NCBI GenBank assembly: GCA_016125495.1
Contig: WGLQ01000012.1
Location: 70,925-134,924 of the forward strand
DNA length: 64,000 nt
Reading direction: 5' to 3'
Source: Hyphomicrobiales bacterium
GTDB taxonomy: Bacteria; Pseudomonadota; Alphaproteobacteria; Rhizobiales; RI-29
The notes beneath the pieces are model-generated. The model worked only from the letters and a program-made list of their open reading frames with translations. It ran no database searches and had not been told where the DNA came from. This document shows positions 1-9,907 of this stretch, piece after piece. Each line of letters begins with the position of its first letter. The stretch's first letter is position 1. Made by a program: the position numbers and the translations under genes.

Positions 1-160
1 TTTGCTCGGCGCATGCCCAACCCGTGCGGGCTTGCTTTGTCAGGACGGCGAGCATCTGATACTGGTCACACGAGGTGAATCGGCTCCGCCCCCGGGCTCG
101 AGCGACTTGCCGGAGAGATGGCGCGACCGGTTCGCGGTGCGGATGAGCGGGTTCAGCAGG

Positions 161-1153
161 ATGTCGAAGAAGAAGCCGATCGTCGTTGTGACACGCAGGT
201 TGCCGGATGTCGTCGAGACGCGCATGCGGGAACTCTTCGATACCCGGCTCAACGTCGACGATCGGCCGATGACGCCGACCGAATTGAGCCTCGCGGTGCG
301 CGAGGCCGACGTCCTCGTTCCGACGGTGACCGATCGCATCGACCGCTCGATCATTTCCCAGGCGGGCCCCCAACTGAAGCTCATCGCCAACTTCGGCACC
401 GGCGTCGACAACATCGACCTCGACACGGCGCGCAATCGCAGCATCATCGTCACGAACACGCCCGGTGTGCTGACCGACGACACCGCCGACATGGCGATGG
501 CGCTGATCCTGGCGGTTCCGCGTCGCCTCGTGGAAGGCGCCGCGTTCCTGAGGTCCGGTGAGAGCCAGTGGCAGGGGTGGTCGCCGACGTGGATGCTCGG
601 CAACCGGATCCATGGCAAGCGCCTCGGCATCATCGGCATGGGCCGCATCGGCACCGCGGTCGCCCGCCGCGCCCGGGCCTTCGGCCTCCAGATCCACTAT
701 CACAACCGGCGGCGCGTCTCGGAGGATGTCGAGAGCGATCTCGAGGCCACCTATTGGGAAAGCCTCGACCAGATGCTCGCTCGCATGGACATCATCTCGG
801 TCAACTGCCCGCACACGCCCGCCACCTTCCACCTCCTCTCTGCGCGGCGCCTCAAGCTGCTCAAGCCGACCGCCTACCTCGTCAACACCGCTCGCGGCGA
901 AGTGATCGACGAGAACGCGCTCGCCCGCATGATCGAAATGAACGAGATCGCCGGCGCCGGCCTCGATGTGTTCGAGCACGAGCCGGCCGTGAACCCCAAG
1001 CTCCTCAAGAGCGACCGGGTGGTGGTACTGCCGCACATGGGCTCGGCGACGATCGAGGGGCGAGTCGACATGGGCCAGAAAGTCATCATCAACATCAAGA
1101 CGTTCTTCGATGGCCATTCGCCGCCGGACCGGGTGCACCCCGCGATGTTCTGA
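161..1153 (+). CDS. D-isomer 2-hydroxyacid dehydrogenase (glyoxylate/hydroxypyruvate reductase type)
   Basis: A 330-residue NAD(P)-dependent dehydrogenase that probably reduces glyoxylate or hydroxypyruvate, or oxidises D-glycerate. The nucleotide-binding loop GMGRIG lies near residue 152. The catalytic Arg is in NTARGEV, a Glu follows in the dehydrogenase core, and the catalytic His is in LPHMGSAT near the C-terminus. Length is normal for the family. The start chosen is the ATG that gives MSKKKPIVVVTR, the usual N-terminus of alphaproteobacterial homologues. An in-frame ATG lies 18 bases upstream at 143, and the frame stays open to the window edge, so the start is not certain. Neither start has a convincing ribosome binding site. 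The 160 bases before it show no recognisable gene. Substrate cannot be told from sequence. Confidence 0.9.
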   Translation: MSKKKPIVVVTRRLPDVVETRMRELFDTRLNVDDRPMTPTELSLAVREADVLVPTVTDRIDRSIISQAGPQLKLIANFGTGVDNIDLDTARNRSIIVTNTPGVLTDDTADMAMALILAVPRRLVEGAAFLRSGESQWQGWSPTWMLGNRIHGKRLGIIGMGRIGTAVARRARAFGLQIHYHNRRRVSEDVESDLEATYWESLDQMLARMDIISVNCPHTPATFHLLSARRLKLLKPTAYLVNTARGEVIDENALARMIEMNEIAGAGLDVFEHEPAVNPKLLKSDRVVVLPHMGSATIEGRVDMGQKVIINIKTFFDGHSPPDRVHPAMF

Positions 1154-1244
1154 GAGCCCCGACCGGGTCCACGTCCGGCTCGCGTCGCTCGCTGGCCCAC
1201 TTCGTGCTTGGTGCGAGCCGATGAGCGAAGGCGAGGCAAACTGA

Positions 1245-3134
1245 ATGGCGGCGAACGCGCGGCGCTCGAGGCTATCGGGCATCGACCTGTTTTCAGGCAT
1301 ACCGGAGGCAGAACTCGCCCGCCTCGAGGAGGAGCTGACGTTCGCGGGTCTCGCCCGCGGTGACGTTCTGATGCGTCAGGGCGAGCCGACCGACGCGCTC
1401 TACATCGTGGTTTCGGGGCGCCTCAGCGTCCACCTCGACGGTCGACCGACACCGATCGCCGAGATCGGTCCGGGCCGGCCGGTCGGCGAAATCGGCTTTC
1501 TCTCGGGGCGACCGCGCGTTGCGACCGTCAAGGCGCTGCGCGACAGCCTCGTGCTACGCCTCGACAGGGCGAGCTTCGACCGCCTCCTGGAGCATTCACC
1601 GGCGGCCTGGAAGGCTCTCGCCGAGGCGCTCGCCAACCGCCTGATGCGCATGACGACGGGTGAGCCGTACCGTCCGGAAATGCGCCCGCGCACCATTGCG
1701 GTCTGCCCGGCGGGTGGCGCGACCTGGCCGCCGGGTGGCCACTTCCTCGAACGGCTCGCCGGTGCGCTCGCCCGCCATGGTCGGGTGCGTCTGCTCACAT
1801 CGCACGCACTCGGCCCGCTCGGCGACCTGCGCGAGGAGGCGGTCGAACTTGGATGCGATCCCACCCAGCCATCCGATTGGCTGAACACACTCGAGGGCCA
1901 CTACGCCTTCGTCGTCTATGTGACCGACGCCGATCTGAGCGACTGGTCACGCCGCTGCATCCGCCAGGCCGACGAAGTCCTCTTGGTGGGCAATCTCGGG
2001 GGCGGTGTTTCCGCTGGCGCCGCCCCGCTGAATGCCATCGAGCGCTATGTCGCCGAATTGCACGCCCCCGATGCCGTTCGCCTCGTGCTGCGACGGCCGC
2101 GCGGTCAGCCGATCGCCGGCACGCGCCACTGGCTCGCAGGCCGCGAGATCGCGCTTCACCACCACGTCGCCGGCGATTCGAGTGCCCATGTCCGGCGCCT
2201 CGTGCGCTTCATCTGTGGCGAGGCCGTGGGCCTCGTTGCGAGCGGTGGCGGAGCCTACTGCGCGGCCCAGATCGGCTGCTTCAAGGCCCTCGGCGAAGCC
2301 GGCGTGACGGTCGATATGGTCGGCGGTACCAGCGGCGGCAGCGCCATGGCGGTCGCCTTCGCACTCGGCGTTCCGCCCGACGAGATCAATCGCCGGGTCG
2401 GCGCCATGTTCGTTGCGGCAAAGGCGCTCGGCCGTCTCAATTGGCCGACCTACGGCCTCCTCGACCACAAGCGCTTCGATGCCGAGCTCGCGGCCGCCTT
2501 TGGCTCGGCGCGCATCGAGGACATCGAGGTGCCGTTCTTCGCCGTGGCGACCAACCTCTCGAGTCAAACACCCTACTGTCTGCGGACCGGCCGCGCCTGG
2601 GAGGTCGTGCGTGCCAGCAGCGCGATTCCCGGTCTGCTGCCTCCGTTTTTCACGCCTGAAGGCGAGATGCTCGTCGACGGTGCCGTCCTCCAGAACGTTC
2701 CCGTCGAGATGGCGCGCGCTCTCAAGCGTGGCCCCAACATCGTGCTCGGGTTCGATGTGCGCCGAACCCGTCGCTACGATGTCGATTACTCTCTCATACC
2801 ATCGCGCATGGATCTCGTCCTTTCCCTCGTCATGCCGCACCGGCGCCGCCGCCTTCCAGTGCTGCCGAGCGCGACGCAGGTCCTGATGCGCAGTCTCATG
2901 ATCGCCAGCGAGAACTTCGAGAACAGCCTCGCCGGCGATGATCTTCTCGTCGCGGTGCCGGTCGACCCGGCGATGAGCCTGCTCGATTGGCGGCACCACA
3001 CGGCGCTGATGCAACTCGGCTACGAGGTCGCCATGCGACGGCTGGAGGAGGCGCGAGGCTCCGACCATCCGGCGGTCGTTTCCTGTTCAGCGCCGCGGAA
3101 CGAAGAGGAGCGCGAGCTGAGTCCACTCGCCTGA
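1245..3134 (+). CDS. Patatin-like phospholipase with N-terminal cyclic-nucleotide-binding domain
   Basis: A 629-residue protein of the neuropathy-target-esterase (NTE) type. Residues about 10-135 form a cNMP-binding/Crp-like domain (IVVSGRLSV, PVGEIGFLSG, RVATVKA). A middle region (about 150-320) resembles the linker of bacterial NTE proteins. The patatin domain begins near 328 with a glycine-rich oxyanion loop (SGGGAYCAAQIG). It carries the nucleophile Ser363 in GTSGG and the partner Asp478 in VDGAVLQN, so the Ser-Asp dyad is intact. No transmembrane segment is obvious, unlike eukaryotic NTE. It likely hydrolyses phospholipids or lysophospholipids in response to a nucleotide or other ligand. 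It stands alone, 91 bases after the dehydrogenase gene. Ligand and substrate are not visible. Confidence 0.88.
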   Translation: MAANARRSRLSGIDLFSGIPEAELARLEEELTFAGLARGDVLMRQGEPTDALYIVVSGRLSVHLDGRPTPIAEIGPGRPVGEIGFLSGRPRVATVKALRDSLVLRLDRASFDRLLEHSPAAWKALAEALANRLMRMTTGEPYRPEMRPRTIAVCPAGGATWPPGGHFLERLAGALARHGRVRLLTSHALGPLGDLREEAVELGCDPTQPSDWLNTLEGHYAFVVYVTDADLSDWSRRCIRQADEVLLVGNLGGGVSAGAAPLNAIERYVAELHAPDAVRLVLRRPRGQPIAGTRHWLAGREIALHHHVAGDSSAHVRRLVRFICGEAVGLVASGGGAYCAAQIGCFKALGEAGVTVDMVGGTSGGSAMAVAFALGVPPDEINRRVGAMFVAAKALGRLNWPTYGLLDHKRFDAELAAAFGSARIEDIEVPFFAVATNLSSQTPYCLRTGRAWEVVRASSAIPGLLPPFFTPEGEMLVDGAVLQNVPVEMARALKRGPNIVLGFDVRRTRRYDVDYSLIPSRMDLVLSLVMPHRRRRLPVLPSATQVLMRSLMIASENFENSLAGDDLLVAVPVDPAMSLLDWRHHTALMQLGYEVAMRRLEEARGSDHPAVVSCSAPRNEEERELSPLA

Positions 3135-3143
3135 GCCGTGGGG

Positions 3144-3311
3144 CTACCTTGCGTGCCGGGTCTCGACGAGCGCCTCGAGGAGCAGGCGGTTCGAGCAGAG
3201 CCGCTCGCTGAGAGCGCCGATCGCTTCGCCCGCCGTCAGTCCGCGCGCGCGCAGTCGTTGGTATTCCGCGCGAACGCGCTCGATGAACGTCGTGGTGACA
3301 AGGTGGCTCAT
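3144..3311 (-). CDS. Small hypothetical protein (55 aa)
   Basis: A short basic, helical protein beginning MSHLVTTTFIERVRAEYQRL and ending LVETRHAR. The ATG at 3311 has a good GGAG ribosome binding site eight bases upstream. A longer reading from 3341 lacks one. It converges on the patatin gene, with stops nine bases apart. No family is recognised. The composition and the Shine-Dalgarno site support a real gene, but the size keeps confidence moderate. Confidence 0.45.
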   Translation of the reverse strand: MSHLVTTTFIERVRAEYQRLRARGLTAGEAIGALSERLCSNRLLLEALVETRHAR

Positions 3312-3469
3312 GGCCCACTCCAGGCGCCGCTGTCGCCGCATGGGCGATCGGTCTCCAGCCTAGCAATGGAGCCTTCAGAACCGTTTAAGTCGGTTGCTCG
3401 AATGCGCGGCATCGTGCGATCGGTGACGCCGCCGACATGCCGATCCGCCCGTTTCTTCTCCGCCGGCCG

Positions 3470-4279
3470 CTATGTCGGCTTCCTGTGGATGGAAAGATCG
3501 CGGATGGAGGGCTCGCGCCCATTGAGTGGATTGTCCGGATCCCAGCCGATGGAGACGGTATCGAAGCGCGTGCCGCGCGCATCGTAGATGAGCAGGCGGC
3601 CGGCGAGGCTCTCGCCGAACCCGACGATTTCCTTCAGCGTCTCGGCGGCCTGCAGCGTTCCCATGACGCCTGCGATCGCCCCGAGCACGCCGACCTCCGC
3701 GCAGTTCGCGACCGTGCCGGGCGGTGGAGCTTCGGGGAACAGCGATCGATAGCAGGGGTAGGGATTGCCGTCCGGGCCCGTCTCATGGGACTTGAACGTG
3801 GTGAGATAGCCGTCGAATGGTCCGAGCGCTGCGAACACCAGCGTGCGGCGGGCGAGGTAGCAGGCATCGTTGACGAGGTAGCGGGTCGAGAAATTGTCCG
3901 AGCCGTCCACCACGATATCGTAGCGCGCAACGAGGTCGAGCGCGTTGTTCGCGGTCAGCCGGAAGGGATGCGGCTCCACCGCCACGTGCGGGTTGATGCG
4001 GGCGACGGAGGCCGCCGCGCTCTCGACTTTGGGTGTGCCGACGGCGGCCGTATCGTGCAGCACCTGGCGCTGCAGATTGGAGAGCGACACCGCATCGTCG
4101 TCGATCACGCCGATCGTGCCGACTCCCGCCGCCGCCAGATAGAGGATGACGGGCGAGCCGAGCCCGCCCGCCCCGATCACCAGAACGCGCGCGGCCTTGA
4201 GCTTCTGCTGGCCGGGCGCACCGACGTCGTGCAGCACGAGATGACGCTTGTAGCGCTGTATCTCCTCCGCGCTCAGCAT
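3470..4279 (-). CDS. moeB: Molybdopterin-synthase adenylyltransferase MoeB (ThiF/HesA family)
   Basis: A 269-residue E1-like enzyme that adenylates the C-terminus of a small sulfur carrier such as MoaD or ThiS. The ATP-binding loop GAGGLG is at 36-41, the acidic DDD at 60-62, and the NLQRQ motif at 68-72. The substrate-activating Asp of the VDGSDN motif is near 128. No paired CxxC zinc motifs and no C-terminal rhodanese domain are visible, so this is the short form. It lies 41 bases downstream of cysK on the same strand. The pairing suggests a sulfur-transfer role. Whether it serves MoaD, ThiS or another carrier cannot be decided here. Confidence 0.88.
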   Translation of the reverse strand: MLSAEEIQRYKRHLVLHDVGAPGQQKLKAARVLVIGAGGLGSPVILYLAAAGVGTIGVIDDDAVSLSNLQRQVLHDTAAVGTPKVESAAASVARINPHVAVEPHPFRLTANNALDLVARYDIVVDGSDNFSTRYLVNDACYLARRTLVFAALGPFDGYLTTFKSHETGPDGNPYPCYRSLFPEAPPPGTVANCAEVGVLGAIAGVMGTLQAAETLKEIVGFGESLAGRLLIYDARGTRFDTVSIGWDPDNPLNGREPSIRDLSIHRKPT

Positions 4280-4320
4280 GGGCCTTTCCTCCTCGGCCTC
4301 CCCCTCCCGCCGCACGCCGC

Positions 4321-5322
4321 CTACCAGAGGCCCGGCACGCTCTCGGGGAACAGCAGGGAGCTGAAATAGCGCTCCGCCGCCGAGGCCGACACGGTGACGA
4401 TGGTCTTGCCCTCCATGCCGCTGCGCGCCGCGTACTTGAGCGCAGCCGCCACGTTCGCGCCCGTGGAAATTCCTCCGGGAATGCCTTCGAGCCGTGCCAG
4501 TTGGCGAGCCGTCTCGAAGGACTCCTCGTTGGAGACCTTGAGCACCTCGTCGACGAGGCTCATGTCGAGCACCGCGGGCTTGAAACCGGCACCGATACCC
4601 TGGATCTTGTGCGGCCCCGGATCGCCGCCCGAAAGTACCGGGCTGTCCTGCGGCTCCACCGCGACCACTCGGATCGCCGGATTGCGCTTCTTGAAGACGC
4701 GCCCGCAGCCCGTGATGGTGCCGCCGGTCCCGACGCCCGCGATCATGGCATCGAATTTTCCACCCGTGTCGCGCCAGATCTCCTCGGCCGTCGTTTGCTC
4801 GTGGATCGCCGGGTTGGCGGGATTGGCGAACTGGCTCGGCTGGACCGCCTTGGGGTCGGCCGCCAGCATCTCGTCGGCCCGCGCGATCGCCCCCTTCATG
4901 CCCTTGGCGGCCGGCGTCAGCTCGAGGTTGGCGCCGAGGTGGTGGAACAGCTTGCGCCGCTCGATGGACATCGATTCCGGCATCACGAGCGTGAGCTTGT
5001 AGCCCCGCGCCGCCGCAACGAAGGCGAGCCCGATGCCCGTGTTGCCGGAGGTCGGCTCGATCATGTGGCTGTCCGGCCCGAGCTTGCCCGCCGCCTCGAG
5101 CGCGTCGATCATCGAGACGCCGATGCGGTCCTTGACGCTCGAGAGCGGATTGAAGAACTCGAGCTTGAGGAGAACGGTCGCCCTCGCCCCGGCCCGCTCG
5201 GCAATGCGGTTGAGGCGCACCAGCGGCGTATTGCCGATCGTCTCGGCGATGTTGCCGTAGACCCGGCCATGTCCCCAATCGCTGCGGCCGGCGATGGTCT
5301 TGAATTCGAAGCTTTCGCTCAT
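4321..5322 (-). CDS. cysK: Cysteine synthase A (O-acetylserine sulfhydrylase)
   Basis: Makes L-cysteine from O-acetylserine and sulfide using pyridoxal phosphate. The protein is 333 residues, close to the usual 310-340. The PLP lysine is Lys64 in NPLSSVKDRIG. The substrate loop TSGNTGIG, the phosphate-binding GTGGT loop and a late SASAAERY segment are all present. The start ATG gives MSESFEFKTI. moeB follows on the same strand after 41 bases, suggesting one transcript. Residue conservation favours CysK over the CysM or CBS subfamilies, but the subfamily is inferred. Confidence 0.92.
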   Translation of the reverse strand: MSESFEFKTIAGRSDWGHGRVYGNIAETIGNTPLVRLNRIAERAGARATVLLKLEFFNPLSSVKDRIGVSMIDALEAAGKLGPDSHMIEPTSGNTGIGLAFVAAARGYKLTLVMPESMSIERRKLFHHLGANLELTPAAKGMKGAIARADEMLAADPKAVQPSQFANPANPAIHEQTTAEEIWRDTGGKFDAMIAGVGTGGTITGCGRVFKKRNPAIRVVAVEPQDSPVLSGGDPGPHKIQGIGAGFKPAVLDMSLVDEVLKVSNEESFETARQLARLEGIPGGISTGANVAAALKYAARSGMEGKTIVTVSASAAERYFSSLLFPESVPGLW

Positions 5323-5470
5323 TGTATCGATCCTCTCGGCAATCCGGCCCCGCTGGCGCGGCGGCGATCGTCGAAGCTAGGCCCTTGCGCCGGCCGACAC
5401 CATTGCCAGCGATGCGTGCCGGGCCCGAAGCGCGAAACGTCATCCCTCGCCGCCACCGCGCCGCCGAACG

Positions 5471-5968
5471 TCATTCCTGTCCCGTCGAGCCGAAGCCGCC
5501 GTCTCCGCGCGCGGTGCCATCGAGCGAGGCGACATCGACGTACGTTGCCTGCCACGTGCGCGCCAGCACGAGCTGGGCGACGCGCATGCCCCGGGTCACG
5601 GTGAACGGTCGTGGCCCGTGGTTGACGAGCAGGATGCCGAGTTCGCCGCGATAGTCGCTGTCGATGGTACCGGGTGCGTTGAGCACCGTCACCCCATGCT
5701 TGAGCGCGAGCCCCGAGCGCGGTCGCACCTGCACCTCGAAGCCCGATGGGATGGCCAGCCTGAGCCCGGTCGGCACGAGCGCCCATGCCCCCGGCACCAG
5801 CACCAGCGGCACGCCCTCCGGCACCGCCGCGCAAACATCGGCACCGGCCGCCCCGCTGGTTGCGAGCCGGGGCAATTCGAGCCCGGCGCCGTGCGGCTCG
5901 CGCACCACGGATACGACCACGGTTTCAGTCTCGCGTCCGCCACTCGGACCCGCCGCCGTTCCACTCAA
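5471..5968 (-). CDS. dut: Deoxyuridine 5'-triphosphate nucleotidohydrolase (dUTPase)
   Basis: Hydrolyses dUTP to dUMP and pyrophosphate, keeping uracil out of DNA. All five trimeric dUTPase motifs are present in 165 residues: AGAD (41-44), RPRSGLA (82-88), [10 protein letters not shown] (100-109), the [10 protein letters not shown] segment, and the C-terminal [10 protein letters not shown] (154-163). The likely start is TTG, which overlaps the coaBC stop as TTGA and is preceded by GGAGGG seven bases upstream. No ATG occurs in frame until motif 4, so a non-ATG start is required. Translation is probably coupled to coaBC, a common neighbour pair in proteobacteria. Confidence 0.93.
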   Translation of the reverse strand: MSGTAAGPSGGRETETVVVSVVREPHGAGLELPRLATSGAAGADVCAAVPEGVPLVLVPGAWALVPTGLRLAIPSGFEVQVRPRSGLALKHGVTVLNAPGTIDSDYRGELGILLVNHGPRPFTVTRGMRVAQLVLARTWQATYVDVASLDGTARGDGGFGSTGQE

Positions 5969-7245
5969 CTGCCGCCCTCCGTGCCCTCGTTCGCATCCCC
6001 TGACCCCGTGCCACCGTGCGCCGCACCAGCCCCTTCGAGGGCAAGGGCGATCCGGGCCACCAAGCGGCGCGCCACCTCGGACTTGCTTGCCTTCGGCCAG
6101 TCCTCGACACCATCAGCCGTGACGATGTGCACCGTGTTTTCGTCGCCACCCATCACGCCCCCGCCGCCTGACGGCACCGAGACGTCGTTGGCGACGATCC
6201 AGTCGCAGCCTTTCCTGGCGAGTTTCGCTCTCGCGTGCGCCACCACTTTTTCCGTCTCCGCCGCAAAGCCGACGACGAGGCCCGGCCGGCGCTTGCGGCG
6301 GCTGGCGATGGTGCGCAGGATGTCCGGGTTCTCCACGAGCGCCAGCGTCGGAACGCCGCCCGCCTCCTTCTTGAGCTTCTGGCCGGCCGCTCCCTCGACC
6401 CGCCAGTCCGCAACCGCGGCAGCGAAGATCGCGACGTCGGCCGGCAGAGTCGCCTCGACCGCCGCCAGCATCTCGCGCGCGCTCTCGACCGCGACGGTTG
6501 CAACGCCGGCGAGCGGCGAAAGGCCGGTCGGTCCCGAAACGAGTGTCACCCGTGCGCCCGCGTCGCGCGCCGCCGCCGCGATCGCATGGCCCTGCTTGCC
6601 GGAGGAGCGGTTGGCGAGATAGCGCACGGGGTCGATCGCCTCGTGCGTCGGCCCGGTCGTCACCAGCACGTGGCGACCCGCCAGGGGCCGACCGGCCGGC
6701 TCGGCGAGCATGCGATGGATCGCCGCGCGGATTTCGTCGGGCTCGGCCATCCGCCCGACCCCCGCCTCACCGCGCTCGGCCATTTCGCCGGCGTGCGGGC
6801 CGATGAAGGTGACGCCGTCGTCGATCAGTTGCGCGACGTTGCGCCTGGTTGCCGGATGCGACCACATCCGCGGGTTCATCGCGGGCGCAACGAGGATCGG
6901 CTTGTCCGAGGCCAGCATTACCGCGGTTGCGAGATCGTCGGCGAGCCCGTTCGCCATGCGCGCCATGAGATTGGCCGTCGCCGGCGCGACGACGACGAGA
7001 TCGGCCTCGCGCGAGAGGCGGATGTGGCCGATCTCGCGCTCGTCATCGAGATCGAAGAGGTCGGTCAGAACGCGCTCGTTGCTGAGTGCGCCGACGGTGA
7101 GTGGCGTAACGAAGCGCTGCGCTGCCGCCGTCATCACCGTGCGGACCGCGATCCCGTCGTCCCGGAGCCGGCGGATCAACTCGAGGCACTTGTAGGCCGC
7201 GATGCCGCCGCCGATGACCAGGAGAACGCGCTTGGCCGTGCTCAT
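5965..7245 (-). CDS. coaBC: Bifunctional phosphopantothenoylcysteine decarboxylase / phosphopantothenate-cysteine ligase
   Basis: Carries out two consecutive steps of coenzyme A synthesis. The N-terminal CoaC flavoprotein half has GGGIAAYK, the active-site His in GHIRLSRE, and the PAMNPRMW substrate-recognition motif. The C-terminal CoaB ligase half starts near residue 190 with [14 protein letters not shown], then SSGKQG and AVADWRVEG followed by KLKK. The length of 426 residues is normal for the fused form. The last four bases overlap the dut start, so the two genes are co-translated. The last 50 or so residues are Ala/Gly/Glu-rich and look like a variable tail. Confidence 0.94.
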   Translation of the reverse strand: MSTAKRVLLVIGGGIAAYKCLELIRRLRDDGIAVRTVMTAAAQRFVTPLTVGALSNERVLTDLFDLDDEREIGHIRLSREADLVVVAPATANLMARMANGLADDLATAVMLASDKPILVAPAMNPRMWSHPATRRNVAQLIDDGVTFIGPHAGEMAERGEAGVGRMAEPDEIRAAIHRMLAEPAGRPLAGRHVLVTTGPTHEAIDPVRYLANRSSGKQGHAIAAAARDAGARVTLVSGPTGLSPLAGVATVAVESAREMLAAVEATLPADVAIFAAAVADWRVEGAAGQKLKKEAGGVPTLALVENPDILRTIASRRKRRPGLVVGFAAETEKVVAHARAKLARKGCDWIVANDVSVPSGGGGVMGGDENTVHIVTADGVEDWPKASKSEVARRLVARIALALEGAGAAHGGTGSGDANEGTEGGS

Positions 7246-7354
7246 GCTCGAACTCCAGGGCCCCTAGTGCGATGACCGAAAACTCCGCTGCATAATCTTC
7301 GGCTAGGTTGCGCGGCGGACATCTCGGTCTCGATCACGACACCAGCGCCGCGGT

Positions 7355-9793
7355 TCAACCTCTGATCTCGCCGCCGGTCGCTTTTTTCACTTCGGCGACG
7401 ATTTTCCGCCCGATCGCTTCGATCGCCTCGTCGGTCAGGGTCTCGTTGCGCGGCTGCAGCGTCACCTCGATGGCGAGCGACTTGCGGCCCTCGCCGAGTG
7501 CCGCGCCCTCGAAGATGTCGAACACCGAGGCGCCCGTGATGAGCCCCTTGTCCGCGCCCATCACGGCCTTCAGCACGTCGCCGGCCGCCACATCCCGTGC
7601 CAGCACGAAGGCGAAGTCGCGCTTGACCGGCTGGAGCTGGGCCAGTTCGAGGCGCCCCTTCTCGCGCATTTTCCTCTTGAGACCCGGCAGGTCCTCGAGG
7701 CGCAGCTCGAAGGCGACCGCGGGCCCCGAAACGTCCAGTGCCTTGAGCGTTCGCGGATTGATTTCCCCGAATGATCCGAGGACGATTTTAGGCCCCATCT
7801 TGAGGACCGCCGACCGCCCGGGATGATACCACGCCGGCGCCTCGCGCACCGCTTGCGCTTTGCCCGCGTCGATGCCGAGCGCCTCGAGCAGCGCGATGAG
7901 GTCCGCCTTGGCGTCGTAGAGGTCGACCGGTGCGGCACTCTCGCGCCAGTGCCGCCCGCCACCGGTGAGCCGTGCGCCGCCGACCCTGACGCCGACGACC
8001 GCCGTGAACTGCTGATCCTCCCGGTCGCCCTCGTAGATCTGACCGACCTCAAACAGGGCGACGTCCGCGATCGCCCGGTCGCGATTGCGCTGCGCCCCGG
8101 TCAGCAGGCCCGCCAGCAGCGATGGCCGCATGGTCGAGAGTTCGCTCGAGATCGGGTTGGCGAGACGGAGCGTTTCCCCTCCGCCGCCGAAGTGTTCAGC
8201 TTCGGTCTGGGGAATGAACGACCAGGTGATCGCCTCGACCATGCCGCGCCCGGCGAGCACCCGCCGCGCCGCCCGGACCCGCCGCTGGCGCTCCGTCATG
8301 ACGGGTCGCGCCACCCCGTCGTTGCCCTTCATCGGCGTCGAGACGACATTGTCGATACCGTGGATGCGGATGACCTCCTCGACGAGGTCGGCCGTCCCCT
8401 CGATGTCGGGGCGCCAGCCCGGAGGCGAAACATCGAGCGCGGTGCCTTTGCCGGAGATGCCAAAGCCGAGAGACTTGAGGATCGTTTTGATCTCCGCGTC
8501 CGCGAGAGCGATTCCCGTGAGGCGCGCGACCTCGGCCGGATCGAAGCGGATGGCCGGGGCCGGTTGCGGCGCGCGACCCGCGACCGCCACCTCACTCGGC
8601 TCCCCCCCACAGAGGTCCATCACCATCCGGGTCGCGATCTCGACGCCGGGCACCGCCGACTGCGGATCGACGCCGCGCTCGAAGCGCGCCCGGGCATCGG
8701 AATGGATGGAAAGCGCGCGCCCCGTCGCCGCCGTGCGCACGCGGTCGAACAGCGCCGATTCGATGAGCACGTCGACGGTGCCCTCGGTCACCCCGGTGCT
8801 CTCGCCACCCATGATGCCGCCGAGTCCGAGTGCGCCGCTTTCGTCGCCAATGACCGTCATGCCCGGCTTGATCGCGTAGGTCTTGCCGTCGAGCGCGAGG
8901 AAGCTTTCACCTGCCTTGCCGAGGCGCGCGCGCACCGCGCCATCGAGCTTTGCGACGTCGTAGACGTGCAATGGCCGCGCGCGGTCGTACGAGACGTAAT
9001 TGGTGATGTCGACGAGGGCATTGATCGGCCTGAGCCCGACCGCCCGCAGACGCTTCTGCAGCCAGGCGGGTGAGGGTCCGTTCTTGACGCCACGGATCAC
9101 GCGGCCCGCGAACATCGGGCAGGCGTCCGCCACCTCACTGGCGAGATCGAGCCGGATCTCGACCGGGCAAGGAAAGCGCCCCTTGGCGCCCTCCGAGATG
9201 GCCTTTGCGTAAGGGTCCTTCTTGAGCGTGCCGAGGCCGGCCGCCGCCAGATCGCGCGCGATGCCCCGGACCCCGAGGGCATCCGGGCGGTTCGCCGTCA
9301 CCGCGACATCGAAGACCGGATCGTCGAGCCCGACCACCTCGACGAAGCGCTCGCCGACCCGCGACGCCAGTTGCGGCTCGAGGTCGATGATGCCGTCGTG
9401 CTCGTCGGAGAGTTTCAGCTCGCGCTCCGAGCACAGCATGCCCGAGGAATCGACGCCGCGAATGCGCGCCTTCTTCAAGAGCAGATCGGTGCCCGGCACA
9501 TAGGTGCCCTCGGGCGCGAAAACGCCGACCATGCCGGTGCGCGCATTTGGCGCGCCGCACACCACCTGGATCGGCGCCTTGCCGCCGAAGTCCACCTGAC
9601 AGACCCGCAGCCGATCCGCGTCGGGGTGGGGCTTGGCCTCCAGCACCCGCGCGATCACGAAAGCGCCGAGGTCCTTGGCCGGGTTCTCGATGCCTTCGAC
9701 TTCGAGCCCGATGCGGTCCAGGGTCGCGGCGATTTCCGCGACCGACGCGCTCGTCTCGAGGTGGTCCCTGAGCCAGGAGAGCGTGAATTTCAT
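7355..9793 (-). CDS. pheT: Phenylalanyl-tRNA synthetase beta subunit
   Basis: The 812-residue beta subunit of the alpha2beta2 enzyme that charges tRNA-Phe. Domain order is standard: the MKFTLSWLRDHL N-terminus, an EMAP/OB tRNA-binding domain (about 40-150), the B3/B4 editing domain (about 210-390), B5 (about 400-480), a pseudo-catalytic core, and a C-terminal ferredoxin-fold anticodon-binding domain (about 718-812). It is separated from pheS by one membrane-protein gene on the same strand. No truncation or frameshift is seen. Confidence 0.95.
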   Translation of the reverse strand: MKFTLSWLRDHLETSASVAEIAATLDRIGLEVEGIENPAKDLGAFVIARVLEAKPHPDADRLRVCQVDFGGKAPIQVVCGAPNARTGMVGVFAPEGTYVPGTDLLLKKARIRGVDSSGMLCSERELKLSDEHDGIIDLEPQLASRVGERFVEVVGLDDPVFDVAVTANRPDALGVRGIARDLAAAGLGTLKKDPYAKAISEGAKGRFPCPVEIRLDLASEVADACPMFAGRVIRGVKNGPSPAWLQKRLRAVGLRPINALVDITNYVSYDRARPLHVYDVAKLDGAVRARLGKAGESFLALDGKTYAIKPGMTVIGDESGALGLGGIMGGESTGVTEGTVDVLIESALFDRVRTAATGRALSIHSDARARFERGVDPQSAVPGVEIATRMVMDLCGGEPSEVAVAGRAPQPAPAIRFDPAEVARLTGIALADAEIKTILKSLGFGISGKGTALDVSPPGWRPDIEGTADLVEEVIRIHGIDNVVSTPMKGNDGVARPVMTERQRRVRAARRVLAGRGMVEAITWSFIPQTEAEHFGGGGETLRLANPISSELSTMRPSLLAGLLTGAQRNRDRAIADVALFEVGQIYEGDREDQQFTAVVGVRVGGARLTGGGRHWRESAAPVDLYDAKADLIALLEALGIDAGKAQAVREAPAWYHPGRSAVLKMGPKIVLGSFGEINPRTLKALDVSGPAVAFELRLEDLPGLKRKMREKGRLELAQLQPVKRDFAFVLARDVAAGDVLKAVMGADKGLITGASVFDIFEGAALGEGRKSLAIEVTLQPRNETLTDEAIEAIGRKIVAEVKKATGGEIRG

Positions 9794-9907
9794 GTGTGCG
9801 AGCCTTTATCGTCGGCGCCGAACGGGCGCGCTGTCGCCGGCTTTGTGCAACCCCTGGGCGCCCGAGACAAGAGGTGCCTTCGCTCTCGCCTGGCCCGCCC
9901 GCCGGCC

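Noticed and set aside
1947-3068. Minus-strand frame of 373 codons over the patatin gene
   Set aside because: Shadow of the patatin coding strand with His/Glu/Asp-rich unnatural composition and no ribosome site.
6235-7275. Plus-strand frame over coaBC
   Set aside because: Antisense shadow; Arg/His-rich composition typical of a reversed GC-rich gene.
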